A stretch of DNA of 64,000 bases from Bartonella phoceensis (GCF_902825145.1 NZ_CADEAD010000003.1:124001-188000), one strand, 5' to 3'. Positions 37,769 to 49,483 are shown, counted from the first letter of the stretch. Made by a program: numbers and translations. The notes: generated by a model not told the origin, from the letters alone.

Positions 37769-38251
37769 ATGCGTTGTCCTTACTGTCAATATGAGGATAC
37801 ACAGGTTAAAGATTCACGTCCTGCGGAGGAGGGGTCGGTCATTCGTCGTCGGCGTGTATGTTCCGTTTGTGGTGGTCGTTTTACAACTTTTGAGCGTGTT
37901 CAGTTGCGTGAACTCTTAGTCTCTAAAAAAAGTGGTCGATGTGAAATCTTTGATCGTGATAAATTAATGCGGTCAGTTGATATAGCTGTGCGTAAACGTA
38001 ATATTGATCCAGACTATATTGAACGGGCTATTTCTGGCATTGTGCGTCAACTAGAAAGTTTAGGAGAACCAGAGATTTCTTCGGAAAAAATTGGACATCT
38101 TGTGATGGAAGCATTGAAAAGTATTGATGATATTGCTTATATTCGCTTTGCTTCTGTCTATCGAGATTTTCGCAGTGCAAGCGATTTTCACGATGTTATA
38201 GACGAATTGTCAAAAGATGTAACGGATACAGAATCTCGTTTTGATGAATAA
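37769..38251 (+). CDS. nrdR: transcriptional repressor NrdR
   Basis: 160 residues. Zinc ribbon at the N-terminus (MRCPYC ... [13 protein letters not shown]) followed by an ATP-cone ([26 protein letters not shown] in parts). It represses ribonucleotide reductase genes when bound to dATP/ATP. It starts 13 bases after glyA and overlaps ribD by 8 bases. Confidence 0.96.
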   Translation: MRCPYCQYEDTQVKDSRPAEEGSVIRRRRVCSVCGGRFTTFERVQLRELLVSKKSGRCEIFDRDKLMRSVDIAVRKRNIDPDYIERAISGIVRQLESLGEPEISSEKIGHLVMEALKSIDDIAYIRFASVYRDFRSASDFHDVIDELSKDVTDTESRFDE

Positions 38252-39371
38252 AAAATTGCAAGATGAACGGTTTATGGCTGCAGCTATCCGTTTAGCAGAG
38301 CGTCATGTCGGTCTTACAGGTGAAAATCCTTCAGTTGGTGCGTTAATTGTGCAAAACGATGACAGTGTAGGAGCATACATTGTTGGTCATGGTGTAACAG
38401 CCATCCATGGACGACCTCATGCTGAAGCCCAAGCCTTACATATGGCTGGTAGTTTAGCTCGTGGTGCCACTGCTTATGTGACTTTGGAGCCTTGTTCACA
38501 TCATGGCAAAACTTCACCGTGTGTGAACGCACTTATTGATTCAGGTATTTCGCGGGTTGTTATTGCCCTTACTGATTTAGATAAGCGCGTTGATGGTCGT
38601 GGTATTGCTCTTTTACGTGCAGCTGGTATTGAAGTTGTTGAGGGGGTTCTAGCTAAAGAAGCTTTTGAAACATTGTGTACGCATTTGTGTATAAGAAAAT
38701 TACAACGTTGTGCAGTTACTTTAAAAATGGCGATTTCTGCTGACAATGGTGTAGGAAAAAAAGGGCAGGGTGGAATAAAAATCAGTGGAATAATTTCTCA
38801 TACCCATACCCATATTCTACGTGCTCAAAATAATGCTATTCTCGTTGGTATTGGTACTATACTAGCAGATGATCCACAATTGAGTTGTCGTTTGCCAGGG
38901 ATGGAGATGCGTTCTCCAACACGTGTTATTCTAGATACAGATTTACGCATTCCCCTTGACGCAAAAGTTGTTCAGACAGCAACAAAAATTCCTACATGGG
39001 TTATTTGTGATGCAAATCTTTCAAAGGAAAACAAGAAAAATGCACTAGAGCGGTATGGTGTATCTGTGTATTCGGTGGAGATAAACGATGGGTATATGCA
39101 ACCCCTTGCTATTTTACAGCTGCTTTATCAGCGTGGAATCAATAGTGTTTTACTTGAGGGAGGCGTAAAGACAGGAGAAAAGTTTCTAAATGCTGGTTGT
39201 GTGGATCATTTAATATGCTTTTATGCGCCCGTTATTCTAGGAAAAAACCGTATTGAAGCTCCTCATTTTGGGAGTTATCTCTCGCAATTTCATGAAGTTG
39301 AGTCAAGAATATTTGGAACTGACCGTTTTTATAAATGGAGGCGTAAGACGTTATGTTCACCGGAATTATAA
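38244..39371 (+). CDS. ribD: bifunctional riboflavin deaminase/reductase RibD
   Basis: 375 residues from ATG 38244, inside the end of nrdR. Deaminase domain with zinc site HAEAQAL and [12 protein letters not shown]-terminal reductase domain with [16 protein letters not shown] and [12 protein letters not shown]. It performs steps two and three of riboflavin synthesis. The stop overlaps the ribE start by 19 bases, indicating coupling. Confidence 0.96.
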   Translation: MNKKLQDERFMAAAIRLAERHVGLTGENPSVGALIVQNDDSVGAYIVGHGVTAIHGRPHAEAQALHMAGSLARGATAYVTLEPCSHHGKTSPCVNALIDSGISRVVIALTDLDKRVDGRGIALLRAAGIEVVEGVLAKEAFETLCTHLCIRKLQRCAVTLKMAISADNGVGKKGQGGIKISGIISHTHTHILRAQNNAILVGIGTILADDPQLSCRLPGMEMRSPTRVILDTDLRIPLDAKVVQTATKIPTWVICDANLSKENKKNALERYGVSVYSVEINDGYMQPLAILQLLYQRGINSVLLEGGVKTGEKFLNAGCVDHLICFYAPVILGKNRIEAPHFGSYLSQFHEVESRIFGTDRFYKWRRKTLCSPEL

Positions 39372-39970
39372 CGGATATTGGATGTGTTGAAGATGTTCAA
39401 TCTTTAAAGCAAGGGCTATGTTTAAATATTTCTACGCGCTATGCTGTGGAGAGTTTAGAAATTGGTGCGTCAATTGCATGTTCAGGAATTTGTCTGACAA
39501 TCGTTGAGCGAGGATTAAAACAGGCAAATACCAGTTGGTTTGTTGTGGAAGCGTGGGAAGAAGCATTGCGTTTGACTAATCTTGCACAATGGAAAAAAGG
39601 AACTTATGTTAATTTAGAACGTTCACTCAAATTGGGTGATGAACTTGGAGGACATTTTGTTTTTGGTCATGTTGATGGTTTAGCGGAGATCATTGATCAG
39701 AAAAATGAGGGAGATGCAGTTCGTTTTTTTCTAAAAGTTCCAACACAGTTTACACCATTTATTGTAAATAAGGGGTCTATTGCGCTTAATGGAACATCTT
39801 TGACTGTTAATTCTATTGAAGATTATATTTTTGATGTTCTTATTATCCGTCACACACTTGAAATGACGACTTGGGGACAAGCTCAAATTGGCGATCAGGT
39901 TAACTTAGAAATTGATCAGTTTGCTCGTTATGCTGTAAAGTTTTCTGGTTTTAAAGTGAACGATAAATAA
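39353..39970 (+). CDS. ribE: riboflavin synthase, alpha subunit
   Basis: 205 residues in two similar halves, each a lumazine-binding barrel: [15 protein letters not shown] with SIACSGICLTIV, then GHFVFGHVDGLAEI with GSIALNGTSLTVNS. It joins two lumazine molecules to make riboflavin. It overlaps the end of ribD and is followed by ribH after 81 bases. No FMN riboswitch pattern was seen upstream. Confidence 0.96.
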   Translation: MFTGIITDIGCVEDVQSLKQGLCLNISTRYAVESLEIGASIACSGICLTIVERGLKQANTSWFVVEAWEEALRLTNLAQWKKGTYVNLERSLKLGDELGGHFVFGHVDGLAEIIDQKNEGDAVRFFLKVPTQFTPFIVNKGSIALNGTSLTVNSIEDYIFDVLIIRHTLEMTTWGQAQIGDQVNLEIDQFARYAVKFSGFKVNDK

Positions 39971-40051
39971 GTTGAAATTTTCATTATAGTTTTTGAAATT
40001 TTGTAATTTGTAACTTTAAATTCTTTAGTCAATTTTTTATGGAATCCTGTT

Positions 40052-40510
40052 ATGATAAAAAAGCTACGTAAAAAAACGCACGTATTGATTGTTGAAGCGC
40101 GTTTTTATGATGGTATTTCTGATGCACTTCTTATAGGTGCAATGAATGCTTTGCAAAAAGCTGAAGCAAGCTATGATATTGTGACAGTTCCGGGAGCATT
40201 AGAAATACCAGCTGCAATAGCTTTTGCTGAAAAAAATAGTAAGGTATCTTACGATGGTTATGTAGCACTTGGCTGTGTTATTCGAGGTGAAACATATCAT
40301 TTTGAGATTGTTGCGAATGATTCTTCTCGTGCATTGATGGATTTAACTGTTCATAAGAATTTGGCTATTGGAAATGGTATTTTAACTGTTGAAGATAAAA
40401 AACAAGCATGGGAGCGTGCAAAACAGGATGAAAAAAATAAAGGTGGTTTTGCTGCTGAAGCTGCTTTATGTATGATCGCTCTAAAAAAGAGATTTGGAGA
40501 TAATCATTAA
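40052..40510 (+). CDS. ribH: 6,7-dimethyl-8-ribityllumazine synthase
   Basis: 152 residues with [49 protein letters not shown] and [15 protein letters not shown]. It makes the lumazine substrate of riboflavin synthase and forms a large shell-like oligomer. It is followed by nusB after only two bases, as in most alphaproteobacteria. Confidence 0.96.
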   Translation: MIKKLRKKTHVLIVEARFYDGISDALLIGAMNALQKAEASYDIVTVPGALEIPAAIAFAEKNSKVSYDGYVALGCVIRGETYHFEIVANDSSRALMDLTVHKNLAIGNGILTVEDKKQAWERAKQDEKNKGGFAAEAALCMIALKKRFGDNH

Positions 40511-40512
40511 AT

Positions 40513-40983
40513 ATGGCTGTTATAAAAGGAAGGCATTCTCCGCGTTCAGCCAATAAACGTGGAGCAGCGAGACTCGCTGCAGTACAAGCGCTCTATCAAA
40601 TGGATGTAGTCGGTTCTGGTGTGATGGAAACGGCAGCTGAATATGAAGCTTACCGTTTAGGAAAAAGTATTGATGGAGATCAGTATCTTGATGCAGATTT
40701 TCAATGGTTTTTGGATATTATTACTGGAGTTGTAAAGAATCAAAAACAACTTGACCCTATGCTTCATCAACAACTTTCTACAGAGTGGTCGCTTTCACGT
40801 CTTGATTCTATACTGCGTGCCATTTTGCGTGCAGGTTTATGGGAATTGATCAATCGCCAGGATGTACCTGTTGCTGTTATTTTGAATGAATATGTAGATA
40901 TAGCAAACGCTTTTTTTGAAGGGGACGAACCAAAACTTGTCAATGCAGTTCTTGACAGTATGGCAAAAAAAATTCGTCTCTAA
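40513..40983 (+). CDS. nusB: transcription antitermination factor NusB
   Basis: 156 residues: [22 protein letters not shown] at the start and [39 protein letters not shown] later, both typical of NusB. With NusE it binds boxA in rRNA leaders to prevent early termination. It ends the riboflavin operon, convergent with bamE. Confidence 0.96.
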   Translation: MAVIKGRHSPRSANKRGAARLAAVQALYQMDVVGSGVMETAAEYEAYRLGKSIDGDQYLDADFQWFLDIITGVVKNQKQLDPMLHQQLSTEWSLSRLDSILRAILRAGLWELINRQDVPVAVILNEYVDIANAFFEGDEPKLVNAVLDSMAKKIRL

Positions 40984-40996
40984 ATGTACCGCTACA

Positions 40997-41043
40997 ATTC
41001 TGATAATATCAAACCTCACAAATCAGGTGGACAATATCAGAAT
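40997..41043. repeat. nested inverted repeat between convergent nusB and bamE
   Basis: ATTCTGATA and TATCAGAAT form perfect 9-base outer arms around an inner ACCT/AGGT stem. It lies 14 bases after nusB and 20 bases beyond the end of bamE. It may act as a two-way transcription stop or RNA-stabilising hairpin, but lacks a T run. Confidence 0.5.
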
Positions 41044-41065
41044 CGTACACGGACTGTTATAATTC

Positions 41066-41554
41066 TCAGTTATGGGTTGGTAAATTTGCAGGTCCTTTAA
41101 TAATCTGAATCAAAAAAGGCTGTTCTTTTGTAGCAGTTGGTGTTGTTTGCGTAATGAAATCGAAGACCTGGCCATTCTGTAAACCATAGTTAGCTATTTT
41201 AGCAACTTGATTGTTTTTATTAAAGTAAATAGCCAAAACTTTACGATCAACAATTTTTGTTTTCATAAATTGCATTGCTCGATAGCGTGTTTGTGAGATG
41301 TAATAAAAGACCTCATTATCATAATTTGTTTTTAGTGATGGAGTCCCTAAACTTAAAATAACTTGCTCCTGACTTGATCCAACAGAGATAGAATCAAGAG
41401 CACTTTTATCAAGAACATAACCTTCCTGATATGTTTGACTTGAGCCTGAAGAATCAAGAATACTACAACCGGCAATCACCATTATACTTACTATTGACAG
41501 ACCACTCAATAACTCACGTTTGATTAAGTCCACTATGTAGGGCATTTGAAACAA
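41066..41554 (-). CDS. bamE: outer-membrane assembly lipoprotein BamE (SmpA/OmlA)
   Basis: 162 residues from a TTG start 5 bases after GGGAGA; the next ATG, three codons on, is farther from the site. Signal peptide with lipobox VIAGC (Cys30), then GSSQEQVILSLGTPSLKTNYDNEVFYYIS, the BamE signature. It is part of the beta-barrel insertion complex in the outer membrane. The divergent pair with the DUF177 gene is the usual arrangement in Rhizobiales. Confidence 0.9.
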   Translation of the reverse strand: MFQMPYIVDLIKRELLSGLSIVSIMVIAGCSILDSSGSSQTYQEGYVLDKSALDSISVGSSQEQVILSLGTPSLKTNYDNEVFYYISQTRYRAMQFMKTKIVDRKVLAIYFNKNNQVAKIANYGLQNGQVFDFITQTTPTATKEQPFLIQIIKGPANLPTHN

Positions 41555-41765
41555 TAATATCTCCCTTTTTATTAGATGTATGATCAGAAGGCAACCTCAA
41601 GTTTTTTCTCATTTTAGTTTAATCTACCGTAGCTTACATTGAGCTTCCCTGTTATAACGAATTATGCCACATAGAATTTCTTTAGAAAAGAAAAAAATGA
41701 ACGAAATATACTTTGACTAAATAAAAATGCAGTATCTTACGTTCTTTTGTGTTCGGGAGTTGCCA

Positions 41766-42329
41766 ATGAATGTTCAAAATGTTTCTCAGATAACATTTGC
41801 GTTGGCTTATCCAATATTAGTACGCTCCCTACCTGCTAAAGGTGTAAAAGTTCATATTTGTGCAAATCAGCAAGAGTGTGCTCATCTAGCTAAGAATCAT
41901 GATTTGGTTGAAGTAAAATCCTGTGAGGGAAAATTTCATATTTTTCCGTGGAAAAAACGCGGGGTACGTGTAAAAGGTCTATTGCGGGCACGTATAATAC
42001 AGTTATGTGTTGTCACATTAGAGCCATTAGAAAATGTTCTTCGCGAAAATATTGAGGTTGTCTTACTCCCTGCAGACTCAAATTTGATGAAGCCAAAAAT
42101 ATCAGAGAATACAGGAGAATTGTTTTTAGATATAGAAGGGTTAGATACGCCAGAGGTATTTCATGGCAATAAAATCGATATCGGTGCAATCATGGAAGAA
42201 TTTTTTGAGTTGTCCATTAACCATTATCCGCGCAAAGAGGGGGTAAAAATGTATATGACTAAAAACCTAGAAGAATCTCAACAAAAATTATCGCCATTTT
42301 CTGTTTTGAAAAGTTGGAAGCGGCTGTAA
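41766..42329 (+). CDS. DUF177 / YceD-family protein
   Basis: 187 residues from ATG 41766 (13 open upstream codons are discarded for family fit). It contains VKGLLRARIIQLCVVTLEPLENVLRENIEVVLLP, the conserved core of the family whose bacterial members sit before rpmF or plsX and may be linked to ribosome biogenesis. The first Cys pair of the usual C-x-x-C motif is not complete. It is followed by plsX after 134 bases. Confidence 0.85.
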   Translation: MNVQNVSQITFALAYPILVRSLPAKGVKVHICANQQECAHLAKNHDLVEVKSCEGKFHIFPWKKRGVRVKGLLRARIIQLCVVTLEPLENVLRENIEVVLLPADSNLMKPKISENTGELFLDIEGLDTPEVFHGNKIDIGAIMEEFFELSINHYPRKEGVKMYMTKNLEESQQKLSPFSVLKSWKRL

Positions 42330-42463
42330 AAAAATAAAAAATATTTGTTGTATACCATTATAAAAACGGTATTTTCTGCGGAGCTGTTTTCGCACGATGG
42401 TATTCTGTGGTTGTTCAATAGCAAAAAATCGTAATGTGTATTTAAAAACGTAAATAAAAAGAT

Positions 42464-43561
42464 ATGGGATATGCAAGCGTGATTAGAATTTCTGTGGATG
42501 TAATGGGTGGTGACTATGGTCCGGAAGCGACTATTGCAGGAGCGGCAATCGTACAAAAACATTTGCCAAATATTTATTTTCTGTTTTATGGGATAGAGGA
42601 AGCTGTTAAACCGGTTTTAAAAAAATATCCTTGTTTGGATTCTGTGTCGTATTTTTATCCCACAGAAAGTTATACGCGTATGGATGAAAAGCCAAGCCAA
42701 GCGCTTCGGAATGGACGCGGTAAATCATCAATGTGGTATGCGATTGAAGCAGTAAAAAATGGTAAAGCTGATGCTTGCATTTCTGCGGGCAATACTGGTG
42801 CACTTATGACAATGTCTTATTTTTGTTTAAAAATGATGGCAGAGGCCGAGCGTCCTGGGATTGCGGGTATTTGGCCAACGCTTCGCAGTGAGAGTATCGT
42901 TTTGGATATTGGGGCAACAATTGGTGCATCTGCTAACCAGTTGGTTGATTTGGCGGTTATGGGAGCAGGTATGTTTCGCACTTTATATCACACTGAAAAA
43001 CCAAGTGTTGGACTTTTAAATGTGGGGGTTGAAGAGGTTAAGGGCCTTTATGAAATTAAAAAAGCCGGAATGATATTGCGTGAAGTCCAATTAGAAGGTT
43101 TAGAGTATAAGGGATTTGTTGAAGGCAATGACATTGGAAAGGGAACAGTGGATGTTGTTGTAACGGAAGGATTTTCTGGTAATATTGCTTTAAAAACTGC
43201 AGAGGGAACTGCACGGCAGATAGCGGAGATCTTAAATTCTGCACTGCGGAGTTCTTTTTTAACATCTCTTGGGTATTTTTTATCGCGAAGCGCTTTTCAT
43301 ACACTGAAACACAAAATGGATCCAGATAGAGTGAATGGTGGAGTGCTTTTAGGTTTGAATGGTGTTGTCATAAAGAGTCATGGTAGCGCTAATGCTAACG
43401 GTTTTGCTTCTGCTATCCGCGTTGGCTATGAAATGGTTAGCAATGGGCTGTTGAAAAAAATAACTGCTGATTTACGGCGGTTTCATGAGAATAAAGCAAC
43501 ACTTTTTGATCAAGAAAATGAAGCTGCAGTGAATGGAGGAGATGATGATAAGCTTTTATAG
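42464..43561 (+). CDS. plsX: phosphate acyltransferase PlsX
   Basis: 365 residues; a GTG at 42479 gives (M)[15 protein letters not shown], closer to the family start, and neither start has a strong ribosome site. Conserved [25 protein letters not shown] and [14 protein letters not shown] are visible. It turns acyl-ACP into acyl phosphate, the first step of phosphatidic acid formation with PlsY. It is followed by fabH and ihfA, the standard order. Confidence 0.95.
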   Translation: MGYASVIRISVDVMGGDYGPEATIAGAAIVQKHLPNIYFLFYGIEEAVKPVLKKYPCLDSVSYFYPTESYTRMDEKPSQALRNGRGKSSMWYAIEAVKNGKADACISAGNTGALMTMSYFCLKMMAEAERPGIAGIWPTLRSESIVLDIGATIGASANQLVDLAVMGAGMFRTLYHTEKPSVGLLNVGVEEVKGLYEIKKAGMILREVQLEGLEYKGFVEGNDIGKGTVDVVVTEGFSGNIALKTAEGTARQIAEILNSALRSSFLTSLGYFLSRSAFHTLKHKMDPDRVNGGVLLGLNGVVIKSHGSANANGFASAIRVGYEMVSNGLLKKITADLRRFHENKATLFDQENEAAVNGGDDDKLL

Positions 43562-43597
43562 TGTAATTGAGAAATATGAAGAAAAGGTTAGGGACGA

Positions 43598-44572
43598 ATG
43601 ATTCGATCCGTTATGCGTGGTGTAGGAAGTGCCTTACCAGAAAAAAGCTTATCGAATGATGAGATTGCAAAATTTGTTGAAACGTCAGATTCATGGATTG
43701 TTCAGCGTACAGGAATACGCCAACGTTATATTGCCAATGAAAATGAAACAACTGTTTCTTTAGCAGTTGAAGCGGCACAAGCGGCACTTATAAATGCTAG
43801 TTTAACAATAAAGGATATTGATTGTATTATTTTAGCAACCTCAACCCCAAATCATACTTTTCCTGCTTCTGCTGTTGAAATTCAGCATGCTTTGGGAATG
43901 AGTCATGGATTTGCTTTTGATATTCAAGCTGTTTGCTCTGGTTTTATTTTTGCTTTAACAACAGGAGATGCCTATTTACGCTGCGGAGCTGTCAAGAGAA
44001 TTTTAGTTATCGGGTCTGATACATTTTCTCGAATTTTAGATTGGAAAGATCGCACAACATGTGTTTTATTTGGTGATGGTGCGGGAGCTGCTATTTTGGA
44101 AGCACAGGAAAGTAAGGGTGATGGTAATATTGATCGTGGCATATTGTCTACTAAATTACGCTCTAATGGTGCATATATGAATAAGCTCTATGTTGATGGT
44201 GGTCCTTCAACAACACAAAAAACGGGTTATTTACGTATGGAAGGACGCGAAGTTTTTAAATATGCAGTTGGTATGATAACGGATGTGGTCGATGATTGTT
44301 TTGCGGCTGCTGGTATGGTTTCTTCACAATTAGATTGGTTTGTGCCTCATCAAGCTAATAAGCGTATTATTGCAGCATCAGCTAAAAAATTGGGAATTGA
44401 TATAAATAAGGTTGTGATCACAGTTGATCAGCACGGTAATACATCTGCAGCGTCGGTGCCATTAGCTTTAACCACGGCTGTCTACGATGGAAGAATTAAA
44501 AAAGGAGATCTCATCATGTTAGAAGCTATGGGAGGTGGATTTACATGGGGAGCAATTCTTGTTCGTTGGTAG
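43598..44572 (+). CDS. fabH: beta-ketoacyl-ACP synthase III
   Basis: 324 residues. Catalytic C113 in [13 protein letters not shown], His in VPHQANKRI and Asn in HGNTSAAS are all present. It starts fatty-acid chains by joining acetyl-CoA and malonyl-ACP. It sits 36 bases after plsX and belongs to the same operon. Confidence 0.96.
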   Translation: MIRSVMRGVGSALPEKSLSNDEIAKFVETSDSWIVQRTGIRQRYIANENETTVSLAVEAAQAALINASLTIKDIDCIILATSTPNHTFPASAVEIQHALGMSHGFAFDIQAVCSGFIFALTTGDAYLRCGAVKRILVIGSDTFSRILDWKDRTTCVLFGDGAGAAILEAQESKGDGNIDRGILSTKLRSNGAYMNKLYVDGGPSTTQKTGYLRMEGREVFKYAVGMITDVVDDCFAAAGMVSSQLDWFVPHQANKRIIAASAKKLGIDINKVVITVDQHGNTSAASVPLALTTAVYDGRIKKGDLIMLEAMGGGFTWGAILVRW

Positions 44573-44649
44573 ATTATAGTCGCTTGACCATATTTGAATA
44601 AAACGTATAAGTCATTTTGTAATTTTTAATATTTGAATAGGTGATTATA

Positions 44650-44973
44650 ATGACAAGTAAGACAGTAACGCGTGCAGATTTAGCGAGCGTAGTTTGTAGA
44701 AGGGTGGGCTTGTCACACACTGAATCAGCCGCTTTGGTTGAATTGGTTTTGGATGAAATTTGCAATTCACTGGTGAGAGGTGAGGCAGTTAAATTGTCCT
44801 CCTTCGCATCTTTTCAAGTTCGCAATAAAAATGAACGCGTTGGACGGAATCCAAAAACGGGTGTTGAAGCACCTATTCCACCGCGACGTGTAGTAACATT
44901 TAAGGCTGCGAATATACTTAAACAAAGAATTTTAGATGCGCATCGCGCAAGACAAAAAAATGATCCAACATAA
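44650..44973 (+). CDS. ihfA: integration host factor, alpha subunit
   Basis: 107 residues from ATG 44650 ([15 protein letters not shown]); a GTG three codons earlier is less likely. The DNA-bending arm [23 protein letters not shown] with its Pro at the tip is clear. It bends DNA at recombination and promoter sites as a heterodimer with IhfB. Position after fabH is typical. Confidence 0.95.
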   Translation: MTSKTVTRADLASVVCRRVGLSHTESAALVELVLDEICNSLVRGEAVKLSSFASFQVRNKNERVGRNPKTGVEAPIPPRRVVTFKAANILKQRILDAHRARQKNDPT

Positions 44974-45167
44974 ATACACACTGTTAGAATGTTTGGTATT
45001 TATAAAAAAAATTGTATAAGATCAAATTCTGCATTTTGTTTTAAGTAGAAGATTTTAGTTTAAATGTAGTCAAGCATGGTCCTATTTTTGACCAATCTTG
45101 TTGAGAAATTAAAACTTGATGAATCGTTGTAGAATCATTCGTAGTATTTTAGATAAGGTGTTGCAAA

Positions 45168-45671
45168 ATGGATAAGAGCTCCGATGCTTTTCGCACAATT
45201 AGCGAAGTAGCCGAGTTGTTGGAGCTTCCGCAGCATGTCTTGAGATTCTGGGAAACACGTTTTCGGCAAATAAAACCAATGAAACGTGGGGGAGGGAGGC
45301 GTTATTATCGCCCAGCCGATGTTGATTTACTCAATGGTATTAAGCAGCTGTTATACGATCAGGGCTATACAATAAAAGGTGTGCAGCGCCTTTTAAAGGA
45401 GAATGGTGTTGCCTTTGTTACTGCATTTGGGAATGGCGATCTTGATGCTATGAATGTCGTAATAGAAAAAAAACATGCAGGACAAACTTCTGAGTCTGGC
45501 AACAGTAAACCTAAAAGATCTTCTTTTGGACTTTTGAATTTCATGAGAAATGAAGAAGAAACAGCTGTTGGTTCTGTTAATATTTACAAAGACAAAACCG
45601 ATAAAGCATTGTTACAAGAAATACTGTTTGAACTCATTGAATGTAAGCGTGTGCTTGACAGAGCACGATAG
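45168..45671 (+). CDS. MerR-family transcriptional regulator
   Basis: 167 residues. N-terminal winged helix-turn-helix [25 protein letters not shown], then [22 protein letters not shown]; the C-terminal half lacks metal-binding cysteines. It is the regulator regularly found after ihfA in Rhizobiales; target genes are not known. Convergent with thrS. Confidence 0.9.
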   Translation: MDKSSDAFRTISEVAELLELPQHVLRFWETRFRQIKPMKRGGGRRYYRPADVDLLNGIKQLLYDQGYTIKGVQRLLKENGVAFVTAFGNGDLDAMNVVIEKKHAGQTSESGNSKPKRSSFGLLNFMRNEEETAVGSVNIYKDKTDKALLQEILFELIECKRVLDRAR

Positions 45672-45718
45672 CGATGATTCTTTTTTCTTTATCGTTCTTT
45701 TTATCTTTTTGCTCACTT

Positions 45719-47695
45719 TTAAGTGCTTATTAAACGACGCAAATCTGGTGGTGTTGCTTCATCCGTGAGTTGCTTAATCGCTTCTTCTGCAGACAAAAAG
45801 GTTTGATCCGTACTTCCTAAACGGCGTATGTTTACGTTATTTGTCTCTGCTTCACGTTTACCACATACCAAAATTATAGGAACTTTTTGTAAAGAATGTT
45901 CACGTATTTTATAGTTAATTTTTTCATTGCGAAAATCCGATATTGCGGAAAGCCCAGCAACTTTAAGCCTTGCCGTTATTTTTTTTGCATAATCATTTGC
46001 TTCGGATGTAATTGTTGCTACCACAACTTGTTCAGGCGCAAGCCAAAGCGGCATATGGCCAGAAAAATTTTCAATTAATATACCAAGAAAACGCTCCATT
46101 GAACCAAAAATTGCACGATGAATCATGACGGGTTGACGCTTTTCAGAATCCTTATCAATATAGAATGCACCAAAACGTTCAGGAAGATTAAAATCTATTT
46201 GTGTTGTTCCACACTGCCATTCACGGCCGATAGCATCCTTCAATGTATATTCAAATTTGGGACCATAAAATGCACCTTCGCCTGGAAGGATACTCGTTTT
46301 AATTTGTCCTGCAAATTTTGTTTCAATCGTTTTAAGAACGGATTTCATAATATTTTCCGCATGATCCCATAACGCGTCAGATCCAACTCGTTTGTCTGGG
46401 CGTGTTGAAAGCTTAAGACTGATTTCTTTAAAACCGAAATCAGCATACGTTGATAAGATTAAATCATTAATATTGAGACATTCATCGGCTAATTGCTCAT
46501 CAGTACAAAAAATATGTGCATCATCTTGTGTAAAGCCCCGCACACGCATAAGACCATGTAGAGAGCCTGAAGGTTCATACCGATGAACAAGACCGAATTC
46601 AGCAAGCCTAATAGGCAAATCGCGGTAAGATTTTAAACCATGTTTAAAAATTTGCACATGACCAGGGCAATTCATTGGTTTAAGAGCGTAAATATTTTCA
46701 TTATCCCAATCCTCTGCTGCTGGAATTGCTTTGAACATATTTTCCTTATACCATCCCCAGTGGCCAGATATTTCCCAAAGTGATCTGTCAAGAACTTGCG
46801 GTGCATTAACCTCAGCGTATTGATGATCATCAAGGCGTCGACGCATATAGTTGATCAAATTTTGGAACATTTTCCAGCCTTTTTTATGCCAAAAAATCAT
46901 TCCTGGTCCTTCTTCTTGAAAATGGAATAAGTCCATTTCACGCCCCAGACGGCGGTGATCACGTTTTTCAGCTTCTTCTAACATGTATAGATAGGCTTTT
47001 AAGTCATTTTCATTCGCAAACGCTGTGCCATAAATTCTCGTGAGCATTGGATTATTGGCATCACCACGCCAATAAGCACCTGCAACTTTCATTAGTTTGA
47101 AAGCATTGCCAATTTGTCCAGTAGACTGCATATGTGGACCGCGGCAAAGATCAAACCAATCACCTTGATAATAGATTTTTAAATCTTGATTTGCGGGAAT
47201 GCTATCGATAAGCTCAACTTTATAGAGTTCGCCTTTTTCAGAAAAAACTTCTTTTGCTTTTTTACGAGACCAAATCTCTTTTTTGAAAGCTTTATTGCGT
47301 TGGATAATTTCGCGCATCTTCTTTTCAATGATGGTAAGATCATCTAATGTAAAAGGTTGTTGGCGTGCAAAGTCATAATAAAAACCATTTTCAATAACAG
47401 GGCCAATGGTCACTTGCGTTTCAGGAAAGAGCTCCTGTACTGCTTCAGCTAGAACATGCGCACAATCATGACGTATGAGTTCAAGAGCGCGAGGATCTTC
47501 TCGGGTAATAATTTCTATTTGGCCGGATTGTTCTAGTGGATCTGATAGATCTCGAGTGATTCCATTAAGACTGTAGGCGACTGCTTTTTTTGCAAGTGAT
47601 TTAGAAATGGATCCTGCCAATTCCAAGCCAGTCATTCCGGTGGGGTAATCACGTTTTGAACCATCAGGAAAAGAAAGAGAAACAGAGCAAGACAT
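45719..47695 (-). CDS. thrS: threonyl-tRNA synthetase
   Basis: 658 residues, full length. TGS domain (1-62), editing domain with [11 protein letters not shown], class II core with [36 protein letters not shown] and [19 protein letters not shown], and C-terminal anticodon-binding domain ([14 protein letters not shown]). It charges tRNA-Thr, one of which lies at 54.4 kb. It is the last gene of a minus-strand set after yidD and the NifU-like gene. Confidence 0.98.
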   Translation of the reverse strand: MSCSVSLSFPDGSKRDYPTGMTGLELAGSISKSLAKKAVAYSLNGITRDLSDPLEQSGQIEIITREDPRALELIRHDCAHVLAEAVQELFPETQVTIGPVIENGFYYDFARQQPFTLDDLTIIEKKMREIIQRNKAFKKEIWSRKKAKEVFSEKGELYKVELIDSIPANQDLKIYYQGDWFDLCRGPHMQSTGQIGNAFKLMKVAGAYWRGDANNPMLTRIYGTAFANENDLKAYLYMLEEAEKRDHRRLGREMDLFHFQEEGPGMIFWHKKGWKMFQNLINYMRRRLDDHQYAEVNAPQVLDRSLWEISGHWGWYKENMFKAIPAAEDWDNENIYALKPMNCPGHVQIFKHGLKSYRDLPIRLAEFGLVHRYEPSGSLHGLMRVRGFTQDDAHIFCTDEQLADECLNINDLILSTYADFGFKEISLKLSTRPDKRVGSDALWDHAENIMKSVLKTIETKFAGQIKTSILPGEGAFYGPKFEYTLKDAIGREWQCGTTQIDFNLPERFGAFYIDKDSEKRQPVMIHRAIFGSMERFLGILIENFSGHMPLWLAPEQVVVATITSEANDYAKKITARLKVAGLSAISDFRNEKINYKIREHSLQKVPIILVCGKREAETNNVNIRRLGSTDQTFLSAEEAIKQLTDEATPPDLRRLIST

Positions 47696-47815
47696 AAAAC
47701 ACCCCTTTGATCCAATTCCGCTAACGATTGCGGATGGTTTCGTAAAAATTCAGTAACTATCCATTAAGGTCTATAAGTTGATTTTTTTATCAATACGTAT
47801 GAAAAAAGAAAAGAA

Positions 47816-48169
47816 TTATTTATCGTATTTTTTAGAAATTTTCCGATAACACCAAGGTTTATAAAAACAATAAGAGTTTTCAAGAAAAGTGGGGACTGGA
47901 TCAAAACCATGTGTTCCAAATGGACCGCATCGTATGATACGAAAAAAACCCATCCATGCACCAGCCCACAACCCATGGCGTGCAATTGCTTCATAAGTAT
48001 ATTCTGAACAAGTTGGTGCGTGGCGACACTGATTTCCTATAAAACTGGAAAGTGTTATTTGATAAAAACGTATTAAAAAAATGCCAAGTAATCGCCCAGG
48101 TGTTTTTTTCCAGGGGCCCATATAATTTCGAGTTTGTTTCTTTTTTTGTTGAGGCTGTAATTTGAGCAT
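47816..48169 (-). CDS. yidD: membrane protein insertion efficiency factor YidD
   Basis: 117 residues. The YidD core is plain: LIRFYQITLSSFIGNQCRHAPTCSEYTYEAIARHG, then GFFRIIRCGPFGTHGFDPVP. A basic, Lys/Gln-rich extension lies at both ends, and the C-terminus (YRKISKKYDK) is longer than usual. It helps YidC insert membrane proteins. The ATG directly abuts the stop of the NifU-like gene. Confidence 0.92.
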   Translation of the reverse strand: MLKLQPQQKKKQTRNYMGPWKKTPGRLLGIFLIRFYQITLSSFIGNQCRHAPTCSEYTYEAIARHGLWAGAWMGFFRIIRCGPFGTHGFDPVPTFLENSYCFYKPWCYRKISKKYDK

Positions 48170-48598
48170 TTATTTTTCTTCAATCTGTTTAATACAATCT
48201 ACAATCGCATCAAAGGGAAGCATTGTTGATGTATGACGTACTTTATAGTCTTTAATAGGCTGCAGGCAAGAAAATGCTTTAAAAGGATCTTGAGGAGGGG
48301 GACCGTCTTTCGTTAGCATATGGTAGATAATCTCACGTAACGTTTTAAGATCTTGTGTCGTTTCTCCTATAATATGAGACGCTAAAAGTGAAGCCGAAGC
48401 TTGCCCCAGTACACATGCATGCACTTCATGAGCAAAATCTATAATGATACCCTTTTCTACTTTTAGATCTACAATGACTGTTGAACCGCAAAGGTGTGCA
48501 TACCTTTTTGATGTTGCATCCGGATCTTTAAGACGTCCAATTCTACTTATATGTGCAGCACATTCAAGTATTTTATCACTATAGATGTCATCCATCAT
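48170..48598 (-). CDS. NifU/IscU-like iron-sulfur scaffold protein
   Basis: 142 residues. Three cysteines stand at the scaffold positions: HLCGSTV, HACVLGQASASLL and AFSCLQPI. It is the IscU-like protein that neighbours folE and yidD in Rhizobiales; some members handle Fe-S clusters, others are poorly defined. It is divergent from folE and directly coupled to yidD. An alternative start one codon later is equally possible. Confidence 0.85.
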   Translation of the reverse strand: MMDDIYSDKILECAAHISRIGRLKDPDATSKRYAHLCGSTVIVDLKVEKGIIIDFAHEVHACVLGQASASLLASHIIGETTQDLKTLREIIYHMLTKDGPPPQDPFKAFSCLQPIKDYKVRHTSTMLPFDAIVDCIKQIEEK

Positions 48599-48725
48599 GG
48601 GTTATTACCTAAAATTTCAAAAGCTGTGATTGTTTAAGCTTTTCATTCTCTTATATAGAGATTATACACAACGAAACAGATATGTAGCAAATGCGTTTTC
48701 TATAGGGTGAGCTTGGAGTTTTTAA

Positions 48726-49346
48726 ATGCGTGATGTTGTTAAAAAAGGTATGAGAGGTCCATTTTTACCTGAAGAAAAGCGTCCTAGCTTTGAAGAGGTA
48801 GAAGCAGCTATTCGTACATTGCTTTTATGGATAGGGGAAAATCCAAACCGAGAAGGGCTTTTAGACACTCCAAAACGTATAGCTAAAGCATATCGTGAGC
48901 TTTTTATTGGTTATAGCAAATCAGTTGAAGAGATCTTGGACACGGTTTTTGAGGAAGTTTCAGGATATAATGAATCAATAATCGTAAGAAATATCCCTTT
49001 TTATTCACATTGTGAGCATCATATGATTCCAATTGTTGGAAAAGCGCATATTGGGTATCTTCCGAATACAAAATTTGTTGGTCTTTCAAAAATTGCGCGT
49101 GTTGTGGATATTTTTTCTCGTCGTTTACAAACACAAGAGGCTATGACTGCTCAAATAGCAAATGCTTTGAACTTGCATTTGAAGCCTCGTGGTGTTGCAG
49201 TATTGATTGAAGCTGAACACATGTGTATGGCTATGAGAGGGATCCAAAAACAGGGTTCTACGACGATTACAACATGCTTTCATGGTTGTTATGAAAAAGA
49301 TCAAACTGTGCAGGCTAACTTTATGATGATAGTTCAAAAATCATAG
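48726..49346 (+). CDS. folE: GTP cyclohydrolase I
   Basis: 206 residues. Zinc and substrate residues are present in [22 protein letters not shown], and later [16 protein letters not shown]. It converts GTP to dihydroneopterin triphosphate, the first step of folate and pterin synthesis. It is monocistronic and has a hairpin downstream. Confidence 0.96.
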   Translation: MRDVVKKGMRGPFLPEEKRPSFEEVEAAIRTLLLWIGENPNREGLLDTPKRIAKAYRELFIGYSKSVEEILDTVFEEVSGYNESIIVRNIPFYSHCEHHMIPIVGKAHIGYLPNTKFVGLSKIARVVDIFSRRLQTQEAMTAQIANALNLHLKPRGVAVLIEAEHMCMAMRGIQKQGSTTITTCFHGCYEKDQTVQANFMMIVQKS

Positions 49347-49408
49347 TAAAGCTTATATTCTCATGATTTGTATTGGGTTATAGCTATTCAAGTAAAATAA
49401 ATTATGAG

Positions 49409-49437
49409 AAAGCGAAAATAGGCTTGTGCCTCGCTTT
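49409..49437 (+). terminator. hairpin between folE and tRNA-Leu
   Basis: AAAGCG/CGCTTT outer arms and AGGC/GCCT inner arms around loop TTGT, with a 5-base bulge on the left. It lies 63 bases after folE. The following GTGATTTGTT is only partly U-rich, so termination is likely but not sure. Confidence 0.4.
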
Positions 49438-49483
49438 GTGATTTGTTAAAGCCAGAAAATCGAAATGTTTTGCTTCACCGTGT

